This document shows positions 55,862 through 64,000 of a DNA stretch of 64,000 bases, one piece after another. This DNA comes from Microbacterium sp. Marseille-Q6965 (GTDB taxonomy: Bacteria > Actinomycetota > Actinomycetes > Actinomycetales > Microbacteriaceae), in contig NZ_CAMGZA010000003.1 of assembly GCF_946151065.1 (NCBI RefSeq), positions 124,001-188,000 of the forward strand, written 5' to 3'. The notes under the pieces are model-generated. The model had not been told where the DNA came from. It saw only the letters and a program-made list of their open reading frames with translations, and did not search any database. Every line of letters begins with the position of its first letter. Position 1 is the first letter of the stretch. Made by a program: the position numbers and the translations under genes.

Positions 55862-57037
55862 ATGCAGAACGCGGTGATCGTCGACGCCGTGCGGACCCCT
55901 TCGGCCAAGGGCAAGCCGGGCGGTGCGCTCGCCGAGATGCATCCGGTCGATCTCGCGGCGCATGTGCTCGCGGTGCTCCTCGAGCGCAGCGGCCTGGAGT
56001 CGACGCAGGTCGACGACGTGATCATGGGCTGCGTCAGCCAGCTGCGCGATCAGGGCTCCAACATCGCGCGTCAGGCGGTGCTCGCCGCCGGGTTCGCCGA
56101 GTCGGTGCCCGCGGTGACCATCGACCGGCAGTGCGGATCGAGCCAGCAGGCCGTCTCGTTTGCGGCGCAGGCCGTCATGGCGGGTGCGTATGACGTCGTC
56201 ATCGCCGCGGGCGTGGAGTCCATGAGCCGCGTCCCCCTCGGGTCGTCGGCGGAGGGCTCGGTGCGGGCCGACGGGATGGCGCGGAGGTACCCGGACGGAC
56301 TGGTCGGGCAGGGCGTCTCGGCCGAGCTGGTCGCGCGCAGGTGGGACCTGTCCCGCGAGCGCCTCGACGCGTACGCCGCCGAGTCGCACCGGCGCGCTGT
56401 CGCGGCGTGGGACGCGGGCCTGTTCGACTCGCAGGTCGTGCCCGTGCCGGTCGGCGCCGGCGCCTTCGACCGCGACGAGACGATCCGCTCCGGTACGACG
56501 CCCGAGGCGCTGGCCGCGCTGCCGCCCGCCTTCCGCACGTCCGAGCTGGAGCAGCGCTTCCCCGAGCTCACCTGGGACATCACGGCAGGCAACTCGTCGC
56601 CGCTCACCGACGCCGCCTCCGCCGTGCTCATCATGAGCGAGGAGGGCGCCGCGCGGCTTCGGCTGCGCCCTCGCGCGCGGTTCCACGCCTTCAGCGCCGT
56701 CGGCGACGATCCTCTGCTCATGCTGACGGCCCCGATCCCCGCCACGCGGCGGGTGCTCGAGCGCGCGGGGCTGTCGCTCGACGACATCGACGTGTACGAG
56801 GTCAACGAGGCCTTCGCCTCGGTTCCGCTGGCCTGGGAGGCCGAGTTCGGCGCCGACCCCGCACGGCTCAACCCGTGGGGCGGCGCGATCGCGCTCGGGC
56901 ACGCCGTGGGCGCATCGGGTACCCGACTGCTGGGCACGATGCTCGCGTACCTCGAGCACACGGGCGGACGATACGGGCTGCAGACCATGTGCGAGGGCGG
57001 CGGCATGGCGAACGCGACGATCATCGAGCGCCTCTGA
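55862..57037 (+). CDS. Thiolase (acetyl-CoA acyltransferase)
   Basis: Acyl-CoA thiolase of 391 residues that releases acetyl-CoA from 3-ketoacyl-CoA. Active-site Cys in RQCGSSQQA (about 91), His in NPWGGAIALGHAVGASG (about 348) and second Cys in TMCEGGGMANA (about 378). Opening VIVDAVRTPSAKGKPG is standard. ATG 55862 has a GGGGGAG ribosome site. Together with the divergent 3-hydroxyacyl-CoA dehydrogenase it forms a likely beta-oxidation module; substrate chain unknown. Confidence 0.9.
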   Translation: MQNAVIVDAVRTPSAKGKPGGALAEMHPVDLAAHVLAVLLERSGLESTQVDDVIMGCVSQLRDQGSNIARQAVLAAGFAESVPAVTIDRQCGSSQQAVSFAAQAVMAGAYDVVIAAGVESMSRVPLGSSAEGSVRADGMARRYPDGLVGQGVSAELVARRWDLSRERLDAYAAESHRRAVAAWDAGLFDSQVVPVPVGAGAFDRDETIRSGTTPEALAALPPAFRTSELEQRFPELTWDITAGNSSPLTDAASAVLIMSEEGAARLRLRPRARFHAFSAVGDDPLLMLTAPIPATRRVLERAGLSLDDIDVYEVNEAFASVPLAWEAEFGADPARLNPWGGAIALGHAVGASGTRLLGTMLAYLEHTGGRYGLQTMCEGGGMANATIIERL

Positions 57038-57100
57038 TCGCCGCGCGCCGATTCTCCCCTTCTCGGCATCGGGCCACGGCCGACGTCTCGCCCGGCTCGG

Positions 57101-57106
57101 TAGGCT
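57101..57106 (+). promoter_or_regulatory. -10 element (TAGGCT), leaderless type
   Basis: TAGGCT ends 6 nt before the ATG of the chorismate-mutase gene. It is probably also the promoter for prpDBC. Confidence 0.5.
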
Positions 57107-57112
57107 CGCCAT

Positions 57113-57424
57113 ATGAGCACGCCCGAGGATCCGTACGCCGCCCTGCTGCGCCTGCGCGCCAGCATCGACAACATCGACGCGGCGCTCGTCTATCTGCTCG
57201 CGGAGCGGTTCCGGGCCACACAGCAGGTGGGGCTCCTCAAGGCGCAGCACGACATGCCCGCGTCCGATCCGGACCGCGAGCGCCAGCAGATCGCGCGCCT
57301 GCGCGAGCTCGCGGAGGCGGCTCACCTCGACCCGGAGTTCGCGGAGAAGTGGTTCAAGTTCGTCGTCGCCGAGGTCATCCGGCACCACGTCGCGGCGGGT
57401 GCCGAGGAGAACGAGCGGCCGTGA
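57113..57424 (+). CDS. Chorismate mutase, AroQ class
   Basis: All-helical chorismate mutase of 103 residues, converting chorismate to prephenate for Phe/Tyr. [23 protein letters not shown] with the conserved Arg, then [11 protein letters not shown] with the catalytic Lys region, [15 protein letters not shown], and a C-terminal helix. No signal peptide, so cytosolic. It precedes prpD by 34 bp in the same direction with no terminator between, an unusual partner for the methylcitrate cycle. Confidence 0.88.
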   Translation: MSTPEDPYAALLRLRASIDNIDAALVYLLAERFRATQQVGLLKAQHDMPASDPDRERQQIARLRELAEAAHLDPEFAEKWFKFVVAEVIRHHVAAGAEENERP

Positions 57425-57458
57425 CGGCGCACGCCGATCCCGCCGAGCAAGGAGCAGC

Positions 57459-58985
57459 ATGACCGTCATCCACCCCGTCCGAACGTATCGCAGCGACGAG
57501 CCGCTGCCCCGTGAAGAGCAGCTGGCGTGGAAGATCGCCGCGGTCGCCGCCGATCCCGTCGATGTCGAGGACGACGTCGCGGAGATGATCATCAACCGGG
57601 TCATCGACAACGCCGCCGTCGCCGCGGCGTCGCTGACGCGCGGGCCGATCAACGCGGCCCGGGCCCAGGCGCTGGACCACCCCGTCTCGCGCGGCGGCGC
57701 CGGGGCGACCGTGTTCGGCTGCGCCGTCGACCGGCTCACCAGCCCCGAGTGGGCGGCCTGGGCCAACGGCGTCGCGGTGCGGGAGCTGGACTACCACGAC
57801 ACGTTCCTCGCGGCGGAGTACTCGCACCCCGGCGACAACATCCCGCCGATTCTGGCCGTGGCGCAGCACGTGGGATCTGACGGTCGCGCCGTGCTGCGCG
57901 GCATCGCGACCGGATACGAGATCCAGATGGACCTCGTGCGCGCCATAAGCCTGCACAAGCACAAGATCGATCACGTCGCGCACCTGGGCCCGTCGGCCGC
58001 CGCCGGCATCGGCACGACGCTGGGACTCGCGCCCGAGGTGATCTACCAGGCGGTGAGCCAGGCCCTCCACACCACCACGGCGACGCGCCAGAGCCGCAAG
58101 GGCGAGATCTCCACGTGGAAGGCCCACGCGCCGGCCTTCGCCGGCAAGATGGCGGTCGAGGCGGTGGATCGCGCCATGCGAGGTCAGACGAGCCCGTCGC
58201 CCATCTACGAGGGTGAGGACGGCGTCATCGCGTGGCTGCTCGACGGGCCGGAGGGCCGGTACGAGGTGCCGCTGCCCGCGGCGGGCGAGCCGAAGCGCGC
58301 CATCCTCGACTCGTACACGAAGGAGCACTCGGCCGAGTACCAGGCGCAGGCCTGGATCGACCTGGCGCGCCGCCTCGGCGCCGAGCGCCCCGAGATCCGC
58401 GACCCGCGCAACGTCGAGAGCATCGTGCTGCACACGAGCCACCACACGCACGTCGTCATCGGGTCGGGATCGGGCGATCCGCAGAAGTACGACCCGACGG
58501 CGTCGCGCGAGACGCTCGATCACTCCATCCCGTACATCTTCACGGTCGCGCTGCAGGACGGCGGCTGGCACCACGTCGACTCGTACGCGCCCGAGCGCGC
58601 CGCACGCCCCGACACGGTGCAGCTGTGGCGCAAGGTCACCACGGCCCTCGACGAGGAGTGGACGCGCCGCTATCACTCCGAGGACCCGGACGAGAAGGCG
58701 TTCGGGGGCCGGGTGGAGATCCGCCTCACCGACGGATCGACGATCGTCGACGAGATCGCCGTCGCCGACGCCCACCCGCTCGGTGCGCGGCCGTTCGCGC
58801 GCGCCGACTACATCCGCAAGTTCCGCCTGCTGGCCGAGCCCGCGCTCGAGTCGGACGAGATCGAGCGCTTCCTCGACCTCGCCCAGCGCCTGCCCGAGCT
58901 CACCGCCGACGAGGTGCGCCTGCTCACGATCGTGGCGCGCCCGGGCCTGATCGAGCAGGCCCCGAGCCCGAGGGGGTTGTTCTGA
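57459..58985 (+). CDS. prpD: 2-methylcitrate dehydratase
   Basis: MmgE/PrpD-family dehydratase of 508 residues; converts 2-methylcitrate to 2-methyl-cis-aconitate in propionate degradation. Blocks seen: [45 protein letters not shown], the [20 protein letters not shown] loop and [21 protein letters not shown]. Ends SPRGLF. ATG 57459 with AAGGAG 4 nt upstream. Its stop overlaps prpB by one base (TGATG). Confidence 0.95.
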   Translation: MTVIHPVRTYRSDEPLPREEQLAWKIAAVAADPVDVEDDVAEMIINRVIDNAAVAAASLTRGPINAARAQALDHPVSRGGAGATVFGCAVDRLTSPEWAAWANGVAVRELDYHDTFLAAEYSHPGDNIPPILAVAQHVGSDGRAVLRGIATGYEIQMDLVRAISLHKHKIDHVAHLGPSAAAGIGTTLGLAPEVIYQAVSQALHTTTATRQSRKGEISTWKAHAPAFAGKMAVEAVDRAMRGQTSPSPIYEGEDGVIAWLLDGPEGRYEVPLPAAGEPKRAILDSYTKEHSAEYQAQAWIDLARRLGAERPEIRDPRNVESIVLHTSHHTHVVIGSGSGDPQKYDPTASRETLDHSIPYIFTVALQDGGWHHVDSYAPERAARPDTVQLWRKVTTALDEEWTRRYHSEDPDEKAFGGRVEIRLTDGSTIVDEIAVADAHPLGARPFARADYIRKFRLLAEPALESDEIERFLDLAQRLPELTADEVRLLTIVARPGLIEQAPSPRGLF

Positions 58986-59884
58986 TGCTGTACGCCCAGA
59001 CACCGGCTCACGAGAAGCGGCGACTGTTTCGCGAACGCCTCGATTCCGGTGAGCTGCTGCGCTTCCCGGGCGCGTTCAACCCGCTGTCGGCGCGCCTGAT
59101 CGAGCGAAAGGGCTTCGACGGCGTCTACATCTCAGGAGCGGTGCTCTCGGCCGATCTGGGGCTGCCCGACATCGGGCTCACCACGCTGACCGAGGTCGCC
59201 GCACGTGCGCAGCAGATCGCGCGGATGACCGAGCTGCCGGCCATCGTCGACGCCGACACCGGTTTCGGCGAGCCGATGAACGTCGCGCGCACCGTGCAGA
59301 CCCTGGAGGACGCGGGCCTGGCGGGGTGCCACATCGAGGACCAGGTCAACCCGAAGCGATGCGGACACCTCGACGGCAAGGAGGTCGTCGACGAGCACAC
59401 GGCGCTGCAGCGCATCCGCGCCGCCGCCGACGCTCGGCGCGACGCGAACTTCCTCATCATGGCCCGCACCGACATCCGCGCGATCGCGGGGCTCGATGCG
59501 GCCGTGGAGCGCGCGCGGAAGCTCGTCGATGCCGGCGCCGACGCGATCTTCCCCGAGGCGATGGCCGACCTCGCCGAATTCGAGGCGGTCGCGAAGGCGG
59601 TCGACGTGCCGATCCTGGCCAACATGACGGAGTTCGGCAAGAGCGACCTGTTCACCGTCGACCAGCTGCGCGACGCCGGCGTGCGGATCGTGATCTGGCC
59701 GGTTTCGCTGCTGCGGATGGCGATGGGCGCCGCCGAGCGTGCGCTCGATACGCTGAACGACGAGGGCCGGCTCACGTCTCGTCTCGGCGAGATGCAGCAC
59801 CGCGCCGACCTGTACGACCTGCTCGACTACGCGGGCTACAACACCTTCGATTCGGGCATCTTCGACTTCGAGATCACCAGGTGA
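58985..59884 (+). CDS. prpB: 2-methylisocitrate lyase
   Basis: TIM-barrel lyase of 299 residues cleaving 2-methylisocitrate to pyruvate and succinate. Asp-rich metal site DADTGFGEP, the catalytic loop PKRCGHLDGKEVV with Cys in KRCGH, ARTDIRA and ANMTEFGKS. Typical length for PrpB. Between prpD and prpC with a one-base overlap and a 29-bp gap. Confidence 0.95.
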   Translation: MLYAQTPAHEKRRLFRERLDSGELLRFPGAFNPLSARLIERKGFDGVYISGAVLSADLGLPDIGLTTLTEVAARAQQIARMTELPAIVDADTGFGEPMNVARTVQTLEDAGLAGCHIEDQVNPKRCGHLDGKEVVDEHTALQRIRAAADARRDANFLIMARTDIRAIAGLDAAVERARKLVDAGADAIFPEAMADLAEFEAVAKAVDVPILANMTEFGKSDLFTVDQLRDAGVRIVIWPVSLLRMAMGAAERALDTLNDEGRLTSRLGEMQHRADLYDLLDYAGYNTFDSGIFDFEITR

Positions 59885-59913
59885 TCCGACCGATCTGCAA
59901 GGGAGCGCCGGTC

Positions 59914-61098
59914 ATGACGGAAGACATCAAGAAGGGCCTCGCGGGCGTGGTGGTCGACACGACCGCCGTGTCGAAGGTGAACCCCCAGACGAACAGCCTG
60001 CTGTACCGCGGCTACCCCGTGCAGCAGCTGGCCGCGACGCAGCCGTTCGAGGCGGTCGCGCACCTGCTGTGGCACGGCGAGCTGCCGACGGACGAGGAGC
60101 TGGCCGCGCTGCGCGCCGAGGAGCGCCGGCACCGCGCGCTCGCCCCCGAGGTGCGGGCGGCGATCGACCTGCTGCCGCTCGAGGCGCACCCGATGGACGA
60201 GGCGCGCACGGCCGTGAGCGTGATCGGGGCGGGCGACACCGCGGGATCCGCCTCGGTGATGGACGCGCTCGGCACGCCCGAGCAGAACCTGGAACGCAGC
60301 GTGCGGCTGTTCGCCGCGCTGCCGGCCATCGTGGCCTACGGCCAGCGCCGGCGCCGTGGCCAGGAGCTCATCGAGCCGCGCGACGACCTCGACTACGCCG
60401 CGAACTTCCTGTGGATGACGTTCGGCGAGGAGGCCGATCCGGTCGTCGTCGACGCGTTCAACCGGTCGATGATCCTGTACGCCGAGCACTCGTTCAACGC
60501 CTCGACCTTCACCGCGCGGGTCATCACGTCGACGCTGAGCGACCTGTACTCGGCCGTCGTCGGGGCGATCGGCGCCCTGAAGGGCCCGCTGCACGGCGGC
60601 GCGAACGAGGCCGTCCTGCACATCTTCGACGAGATCGGATCGGCCGAGAATGTCGTGCCGTGGCTCGAGAACGCCCTCGCCGAAAAGCGCAAGATCATGG
60701 GCTTCGGGCACCGGGTGTACAAGCGCGGCGACTCCCGCGTGCCCACGATGCAGGCGGCGCTCGAGAGCCTCGCCGCCCACTACGACCGCCCCGACGTGCT
60801 CGAGCTGTACCGCGCCCTCGAGCGCGAGTTCGTGGAGCGCAAGGGCATCTACCCCAACCTCGACTACCCGTCCGGGCCGGCGTACAGCCTCATCGGCTTC
60901 GACACCCTCACCTTCACGCCGCTGTTCATCGCCGCGCGGGTGACGGGCTGGACCGCCCACATCATGGAGCAGCAGGCGTCCAACGCCCTCATTCGCCCGC
61001 TGTCGGCCTACAGCGGCCCGGACGAGCGGCACGTGGAGGGCTACGTTCCCACGCAGGCCGAGCGCGAGGCGACCGAACGCGAGGCCGAGGCCGGCTGA
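59914..61098 (+). CDS. prpC: 2-methylcitrate synthase
   Basis: Citrate-synthase fold, 394 residues; joins propionyl-CoA and oxaloacetate. Short-form citrate synthase features: NSLLYRGYPVQQLAA, EHSFNASTFTARVITSTLSD, LKGPLHGGANEAV with catalytic His, IMGFGHRVYKRGDSR with the second His and substrate Arg, and a late Asp in SYPSG/DYPSGP. GGGAG lies 8 nt before the ATG. Neighbours prpD and prpB show it is the methylcitrate enzyme and not GltA. Closed by a strong terminator. Confidence 0.95.
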   Translation: MTEDIKKGLAGVVVDTTAVSKVNPQTNSLLYRGYPVQQLAATQPFEAVAHLLWHGELPTDEELAALRAEERRHRALAPEVRAAIDLLPLEAHPMDEARTAVSVIGAGDTAGSASVMDALGTPEQNLERSVRLFAALPAIVAYGQRRRRGQELIEPRDDLDYAANFLWMTFGEEADPVVVDAFNRSMILYAEHSFNASTFTARVITSTLSDLYSAVVGAIGALKGPLHGGANEAVLHIFDEIGSAENVVPWLENALAEKRKIMGFGHRVYKRGDSRVPTMQAALESLAAHYDRPDVLELYRALEREFVERKGIYPNLDYPSGPAYSLIGFDTLTFTPLFIAARVTGWTAHIMEQQASNALIRPLSAYSGPDERHVEGYVPTQAEREATEREAEAG

Positions 61099-61110
61099 TC
61101 GGACGGACGA

Positions 61111-61143
61111 GAGGGGGACGGATCCGTGGGATCCGTCCCCCTC
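61111..61143. terminator. Bidirectional terminator after prpC
   Basis: Perfect 15-bp arms GAGGGGGACGGATCC (61111-61125) and GGATCCGTCCCCCTC (61129-61143) around a 3-nt loop. It also closes the convergent ABC-exporter operon ending at 61163. Confidence 0.92.
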
Positions 61144-61162
61144 CTCGGCGAGGGTGACGCGG

Positions 61163-61885
61163 CTACACCGTCGCCTTGCGAAGCGTCGCGTAGGCGCCCA
61201 CCGACAGGACGGCCGTGAGCAACAGCCCCCACAGCGTGAGGAGGAAGGGGCCGGTCTCGGTGAACCACCCGATGACGGCGGGCCACGACTCCGTGCGCGT
61301 GATGACGAAGATGGCCACGACGAGCGCGAGGCCGAGGGCGGTGAACACGGTCGAGAGCACGAGGGTGCCGAAGCGCTTCCACACGGTCGCCGCCCAGAAG
61401 CCGATCACGTACAGCAGCAGGGTCACCGTGAAGTAGGTCAGCCAGGCCGAGGCCCAGCCCGGCTCGAAGAACCACTCGAGGTAGGCGATGCGCCCGTTCA
61501 TGCCGTAGCCGTTCGTCACCCTCTCGATGCCCGCGAGGGCGAGGAAGATCGTCGCCATCATCGCCGCGCCGATCGCACCGACCACGAGGGTGCCCACGAA
61601 GAACTCGCGCCGCGTGATGCTCATCGCCTGCGAGAACGGGAACGTGAGCGTCATCGCCTGGATGCCGAGGGCGACGAAGTACCAGAGGGGGGCCTGTGCG
61701 GCGCCCGTGGGCTTGACGCCGTCGCCCGGGATCATCGCGAAGATCAGCAGGCAGATCGCAACGGTGCCGGCCATGATCAGCAGCGGCACCCAGACGAACG
61801 ACTGCGTGTTGATGAGTTGCAGGCGCACGACGCTGAGGGTGCGGCTGCGGATGCCGGAGCGCGCAGGGGCGGTGGTGGTGGTCAT
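61163..61885 (-). CDS. ABC exporter membrane subunit
   Basis: Polytopic membrane protein of 240 residues, about six TMs (from about 30: VPLLIMAGTVAICLLIFAM). There is no ATPase domain. A polar SQAMSITRREFFVG loop probably contacts the ATPase. Not closely similar to a named family that I can recall; comparable to the membrane subunit of YtrA-regulated exporters. The ATG overlaps the ATPase stop (ATGA). Confidence 0.8.
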   Translation of the reverse strand: MTTTTAPARSGIRSRTLSVVRLQLINTQSFVWVPLLIMAGTVAICLLIFAMIPGDGVKPTGAAQAPLWYFVALGIQAMTLTFPFSQAMSITRREFFVGTLVVGAIGAAMMATIFLALAGIERVTNGYGMNGRIAYLEWFFEPGWASAWLTYFTVTLLLYVIGFWAATVWKRFGTLVLSTVFTALGLALVVAIFVITRTESWPAVIGWFTETGPFLLTLWGLLLTAVLSVGAYATLRKATV

Positions 61886-62799
61886 CGCAGTGCTCCTTCC
61901 GTGGAAGTGGGGGAGACCCCGGCGGCGTCGCCGGAGCGCTGGGTCAGGCGCACGATCAGCTGCTGGAGGGGAACCGGCGCGAGGTCCAGCCCCGCGTCGG
62001 CGACCTCGCGACGTTCCACGGCCGACAGCTGTCCGAGGAACGTGACCGACGCCACGCGCCCGAGCGACTCGCGGTGCAGCACCTCGCGGCCGCGGATGAA
62101 CCCCTCGATGAGCGCGGCGTCGCCGACGATGTTCGTGGCCTGCTCGCGCGCCTGGTCGACGGGCTGGTCCATGATGATGCGACCCTCGTCGATCACGAGG
62201 ACCCGCTCGATGAGGTTGGAGATCTCATCGATCAGGTGGCTCGACAGCAGAATCGTGCGCGGGTGCTCGGCGTAGTCCTGCAGCAGGCGGTCGTAGAACA
62301 CCTGCCGGGCGACCGCGTCCAGGCCGAGGTACGGCTCATCGAAGAACGTGATCTCGGCGCGCGAGGCCAGGCCGATGATCACGCCGACCGCGGAGAGCTG
62401 ACCGCGCGAGAGCTTCTTCGTGATCGTCTTCATCGGAAGGCGGAAGTCGTCGATCAGCTCGTCGGCCAGGCCCTGATCCCAGTTCGGGAAGAACAGGCGG
62501 GCCGACGCGAACGCCGTCCTCGCGTTGGCCTCGTCCGGGTACTTCTGGCTCTCGCGGACGAAGCACACCCGGCGCAGCACCCGGGCGTTCTCGTACGGGT
62601 TCTCGCCGAACACCTTGACCGAGCCGCTCGTGGGGAAGTTCTGAGCGGTGAGAATCGACATCGCCGTGGTCTTCCCGGCGCCGTTGCGGCCCAGGAAGCC
62701 GTAGATCGCGTTGCGCTCGATCTGGAAGCTCACGTCGTCCAGGGCGAGCTTGTCCTTGTAGCGCTTGGTGAGGTTGTGCACCTCGATGACGGGGTCCAT
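61882..62799 (-). CDS. ABC transporter ATP-binding protein
   Basis: ATPase of 305 residues. Walker A GRNGAGKT, Q-loop, signature LSRGQLSAVGVI (Arg for Gly in LSGGQ, as in YtrB-type exporters), Walker B ITFFDEPYLGLD and H-loop LLSSHLIDE. A C-terminal extension follows. ATG 62799 is preferred to GTG 62802: AAGGA lies 5 nt before it. Between the GntR gene (15 bp upstream) and the membrane subunit. Confidence 0.9.
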   Translation of the reverse strand: MDPVIEVHNLTKRYKDKLALDDVSFQIERNAIYGFLGRNGAGKTTAMSILTAQNFPTSGSVKVFGENPYENARVLRRVCFVRESQKYPDEANARTAFASARLFFPNWDQGLADELIDDFRLPMKTITKKLSRGQLSAVGVIIGLASRAEITFFDEPYLGLDAVARQVFYDRLLQDYAEHPRTILLSSHLIDEISNLIERVLVIDEGRIIMDQPVDQAREQATNIVGDAALIEGFIRGREVLHRESLGRVASVTFLGQLSAVERREVADAGLDLAPVPLQQLIVRLTQRSGDAAGVSPTSTEGALR

Positions 62800-62814
62800 C
62801 ACGGTCCTTCCGTG

Positions 62815-63195
62815 TCAGGTGGTGGGCTGGTTTGCGTGCTCGCTGATGAGCGCGCGGACATCGTCGGGGGAGAGGCCGATCCGGCGGGCCTCATTCAACA
62901 GCGGCAGCACGTAGGCGTCGGCGAACGCGGCGCGGCGCTCGGCGAGCAGCAGCTCGCGAGCCCCCTCGGCCACGAACATGCCGATGCCGCGGCGCTTGTA
63001 GAGCACGCCCTTCTCGACGAGCATGCCGACTCCTTTCGCGGCCGTAGCCGGGTTGATGCGGTGGAACGCGGCGAGCTCGTTCGTCGACGGCGCCTGCGTC
63101 TCCTCAGGCAGCGTGCCGTCCACGATCTCGTCCTCGACGCGCTCGGCGATCTGGAGGAACAGGGGCCTGCCGTCGTCGGGCACCGCGTCTCCCAT
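62815..63195 (-). CDS. GntR-family regulator, YtrA type
   Basis: Short GntR regulator of 126 residues. Winged HTH at about 10-75 (QIAERVEDEIVDGTLPEETQAPSTNELAAFHRINPATAAKGVGMLVEKGVLYKRRGIGMFV). A short C-terminal helical tail for dimerisation is typical of the YtrA subfamily, which controls ABC exporters. First gene of the exporter operon; a near-perfect operator dyad lies 10 bp upstream of the ATG, so it probably represses itself and the exporter. No Shine-Dalgarno is seen. Confidence 0.9.
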   Translation of the reverse strand: MGDAVPDDGRPLFLQIAERVEDEIVDGTLPEETQAPSTNELAAFHRINPATAAKGVGMLVEKGVLYKRRGIGMFVAEGARELLLAERRAAFADAYVLPLLNEARRIGLSPDDVRALISEHANQPTT

Positions 63196-63204
63196 CGGTT
63201 ATGT

Positions 63205-63228
63205 GGTTAGTTACTTGAGTAATGAACC
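63205..63228. promoter_or_regulatory. GntR/YtrA operator dyad
   Basis: Core TTACT-TG-AGTAA (63211-63222), flanked by GGTT (63205-63208) and AACC (63225-63228), gives a 24-bp dyad with only the two 2-nt spacers unmatched. It sits 10 bp upstream of the gntR start. Confidence 0.65.
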
Positions 63229-63276
63229 ATGAAAGCCGGGCGCTGTCAACAGGGAGGACGATCGCACCGCGCGGAG

Positions 63277-63282
63277 TAGGGT
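63277..63282 (+). promoter_or_regulatory. -10 element (TAGGGT), leaderless type
   Basis: TAGGGT ends 7 nt before the GTG at 63290, supporting that start over GTG 63281. Confidence 0.4.
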
Positions 63283-63289
63283 GACGAGG

Positions 63290-64000
63290 GTGGGCAGCAG
63301 AATCCCGTCGATCGCCGAGGTCGCGGGCGACGCCGGTCGATTCACGGACTACAGCGTCCCCGACGCCGGGATCCGCGCCATCTACACGCAGGAGAGCATC
63401 TGGCAGGCGTGGCTCGACGTCGAGGTCGCCCTCGCGCAGGCCGAGGCGGAGCTGGGCGTCGTCCCCGCCGACGCCGCGGCTCGCATCACGGAGGTCGCGC
63501 GGCTCGAGAACCTCGACCTCGGGCGCGTCGTGGAGGGCATGCGCATCCAGGGTCACCCGCTCATGCCGCTCATCGAGGAGCTCGTGCGCGTGGCGGGCGA
63601 GCCGCGGGCGGGTGGGTGCACTGGGGCGCGACGAGCCAGAACATCACGCAGTCGGGCAACGCGATCCTCATCAAGCGCGCCCACCGCATCATCAACCAGC
63701 TCCTGCTGGACTGCCTCGAATCGATGGCCGACCTCGCCGAGCGTTCGGCGACGATGATCATGCCCGGGCGCACGCACGGGCAGCACGCCGTGCCGATCAC
63801 CTTCGGGCTCAAGGTGGCGACCTGGATCGACGATTTCCTCCGCGGGCACGATCGGCTGCGCCGCGGCGTGCAGCCGTGCCTGCGCGTCATGATGGCAGGC
63901 GCCGTGGGCAGCTTCGGCTCGCTCGGCTCCGTCGGCCCCCGGGTGCAGCAGCGCGTGGCCGAGAAGCTGCGGCTGGATCCCATGCCCGTGCCCTCGCGGG
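63290..64000 (+). pseudogene. Fumarase/aspartase-superfamily lyase, frameshifted and cut by the window end
   Basis: Start of an adenylosuccinate lyase/PcaB-like protein (SxxxRFTDYSVPDAGIRAIYTQESIWQAWLDVEVALAQAEAELG). The frame that begins at 63290 runs to about 63612. The remaining homology (WVHWGATSQNITQSGN, then PGRTHGQHAVPITFGLKVATW and GAVGSFGS) continues from 63613 in another frame, open to the window end. One extra G in the run at 63606-63616 would join them. The HWGATSQN and GRTHGQHA blocks are superfamily signatures. It is either a real inactivating deletion or a sequencing error. Cannot decide between PurB-like and PcaB-like from this part. Confidence 0.8.

Noticed and set aside
55361-57766. 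Long minus-strand open frame opposite the thiolase
   Set aside because: Spans several intact genes and has no recognisable domain.
63600-63625. Programmed ribosomal frameshift in the lyase gene
   Set aside because: No slippery heptamer or downstream structure is evident and the family does not use frameshifting. A one-base deletion or read error explains it.

Overview
The window is 64 kb of very GC-rich chromosome from a high-GC Gram-positive bacterium. I place it in Actinomycetota, most likely Microbacteriaceae and close to Microbacterium; the genus is an inference. The supporting sequence signs are: the order gyrA, DUF3566 gene, tRNA-Ile, tRNA-Ala; the actinobacterial crgA / class E sortase / pknB-pknA-pbpA-rodA-pstP-fhaB-fhaA block; NucS instead of MutS/MutL; an F420-type LLM oxidoreductase; and many start codons that sit directly behind a TANNNT -10 hexamer with no Shine-Dalgarno, the usual actinobacterial leaderless layout. 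No plasmid, phage, insertion sequence or CRISPR array is visible. It reads as core chromosome near the replication origin plus ordinary accessory metabolism.

Layout. 1-2.4 kb: end of gyrA, its small membrane partner and two tRNAs. 2.6-10 kb: a DUF3500 lipoprotein, TSUP permease, PLP lyase, Nudix, AroQ, YbaK-type deacylase, cyclophilin, zinc-finger rhomboid and CrgA. A 150-bp cluster of DnaA-box-like 9-mers lies at 9.58-9.73 kb. 10.1-20.1 kb: a sortase, then a seven-gene minus-strand operon, fhaA to pknB, for Ser/Thr phosphorylation and peptidoglycan growth control. 20.3-20.9 kb: tRNA-Leu and a cold-shock gene behind a palindrome-rich leader.

21-31.5 kb is the most interesting accessory block. 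A YheO/DauR-type regulator and a PatB-like C-S beta-lyase diverge from a peptide ABC transporter whose operon also encodes a metal amidohydrolase (placed between the two permease genes), an AhpD-like protein and an MFS exporter. Three TCAAC boxes spaced exactly 20 bp lie between the two transcripts. I propose import, hydrolysis and C-S cleavage of a sulfur-containing peptide or N-acyl-cysteine conjugate. 31.5-33.7 kb holds a HAD phosphatase, nucS and an LLM oxidoreductase. 33.8-40.1 kb is a six-gene Mrp Na+/H+ antiporter operon with 4-nt start/stop overlaps throughout. 40.1-45.8 kb: ald with a divergent Lrp regulator, a PHP phosphoesterase, an SDR, a VOC-fold protein and argG.

45.8-52.0 kb is a MoxR-DUF58-DUF4381-VWA-VWA-TPR (Bat-like) operon for an envelope complex. 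52.2-57.0 kb: purA, a lactonase-type propeller with an unusual repeat-bearing insert, and a divergent SDR/thiolase pair. 57.1-61.1 kb: a chorismate mutase followed by prpDBC (methylcitrate cycle), closed by a 15-bp-stem terminator. 61.2-63.2 kb: a GntR-controlled ABC exporter with a clear operator dyad. The window ends inside a fumarase/aspartase-superfamily lyase whose frame is broken by an apparent one-base deletion in a G-rich stretch.

Functional calls rest on family motifs read from the translations. No database search was run.
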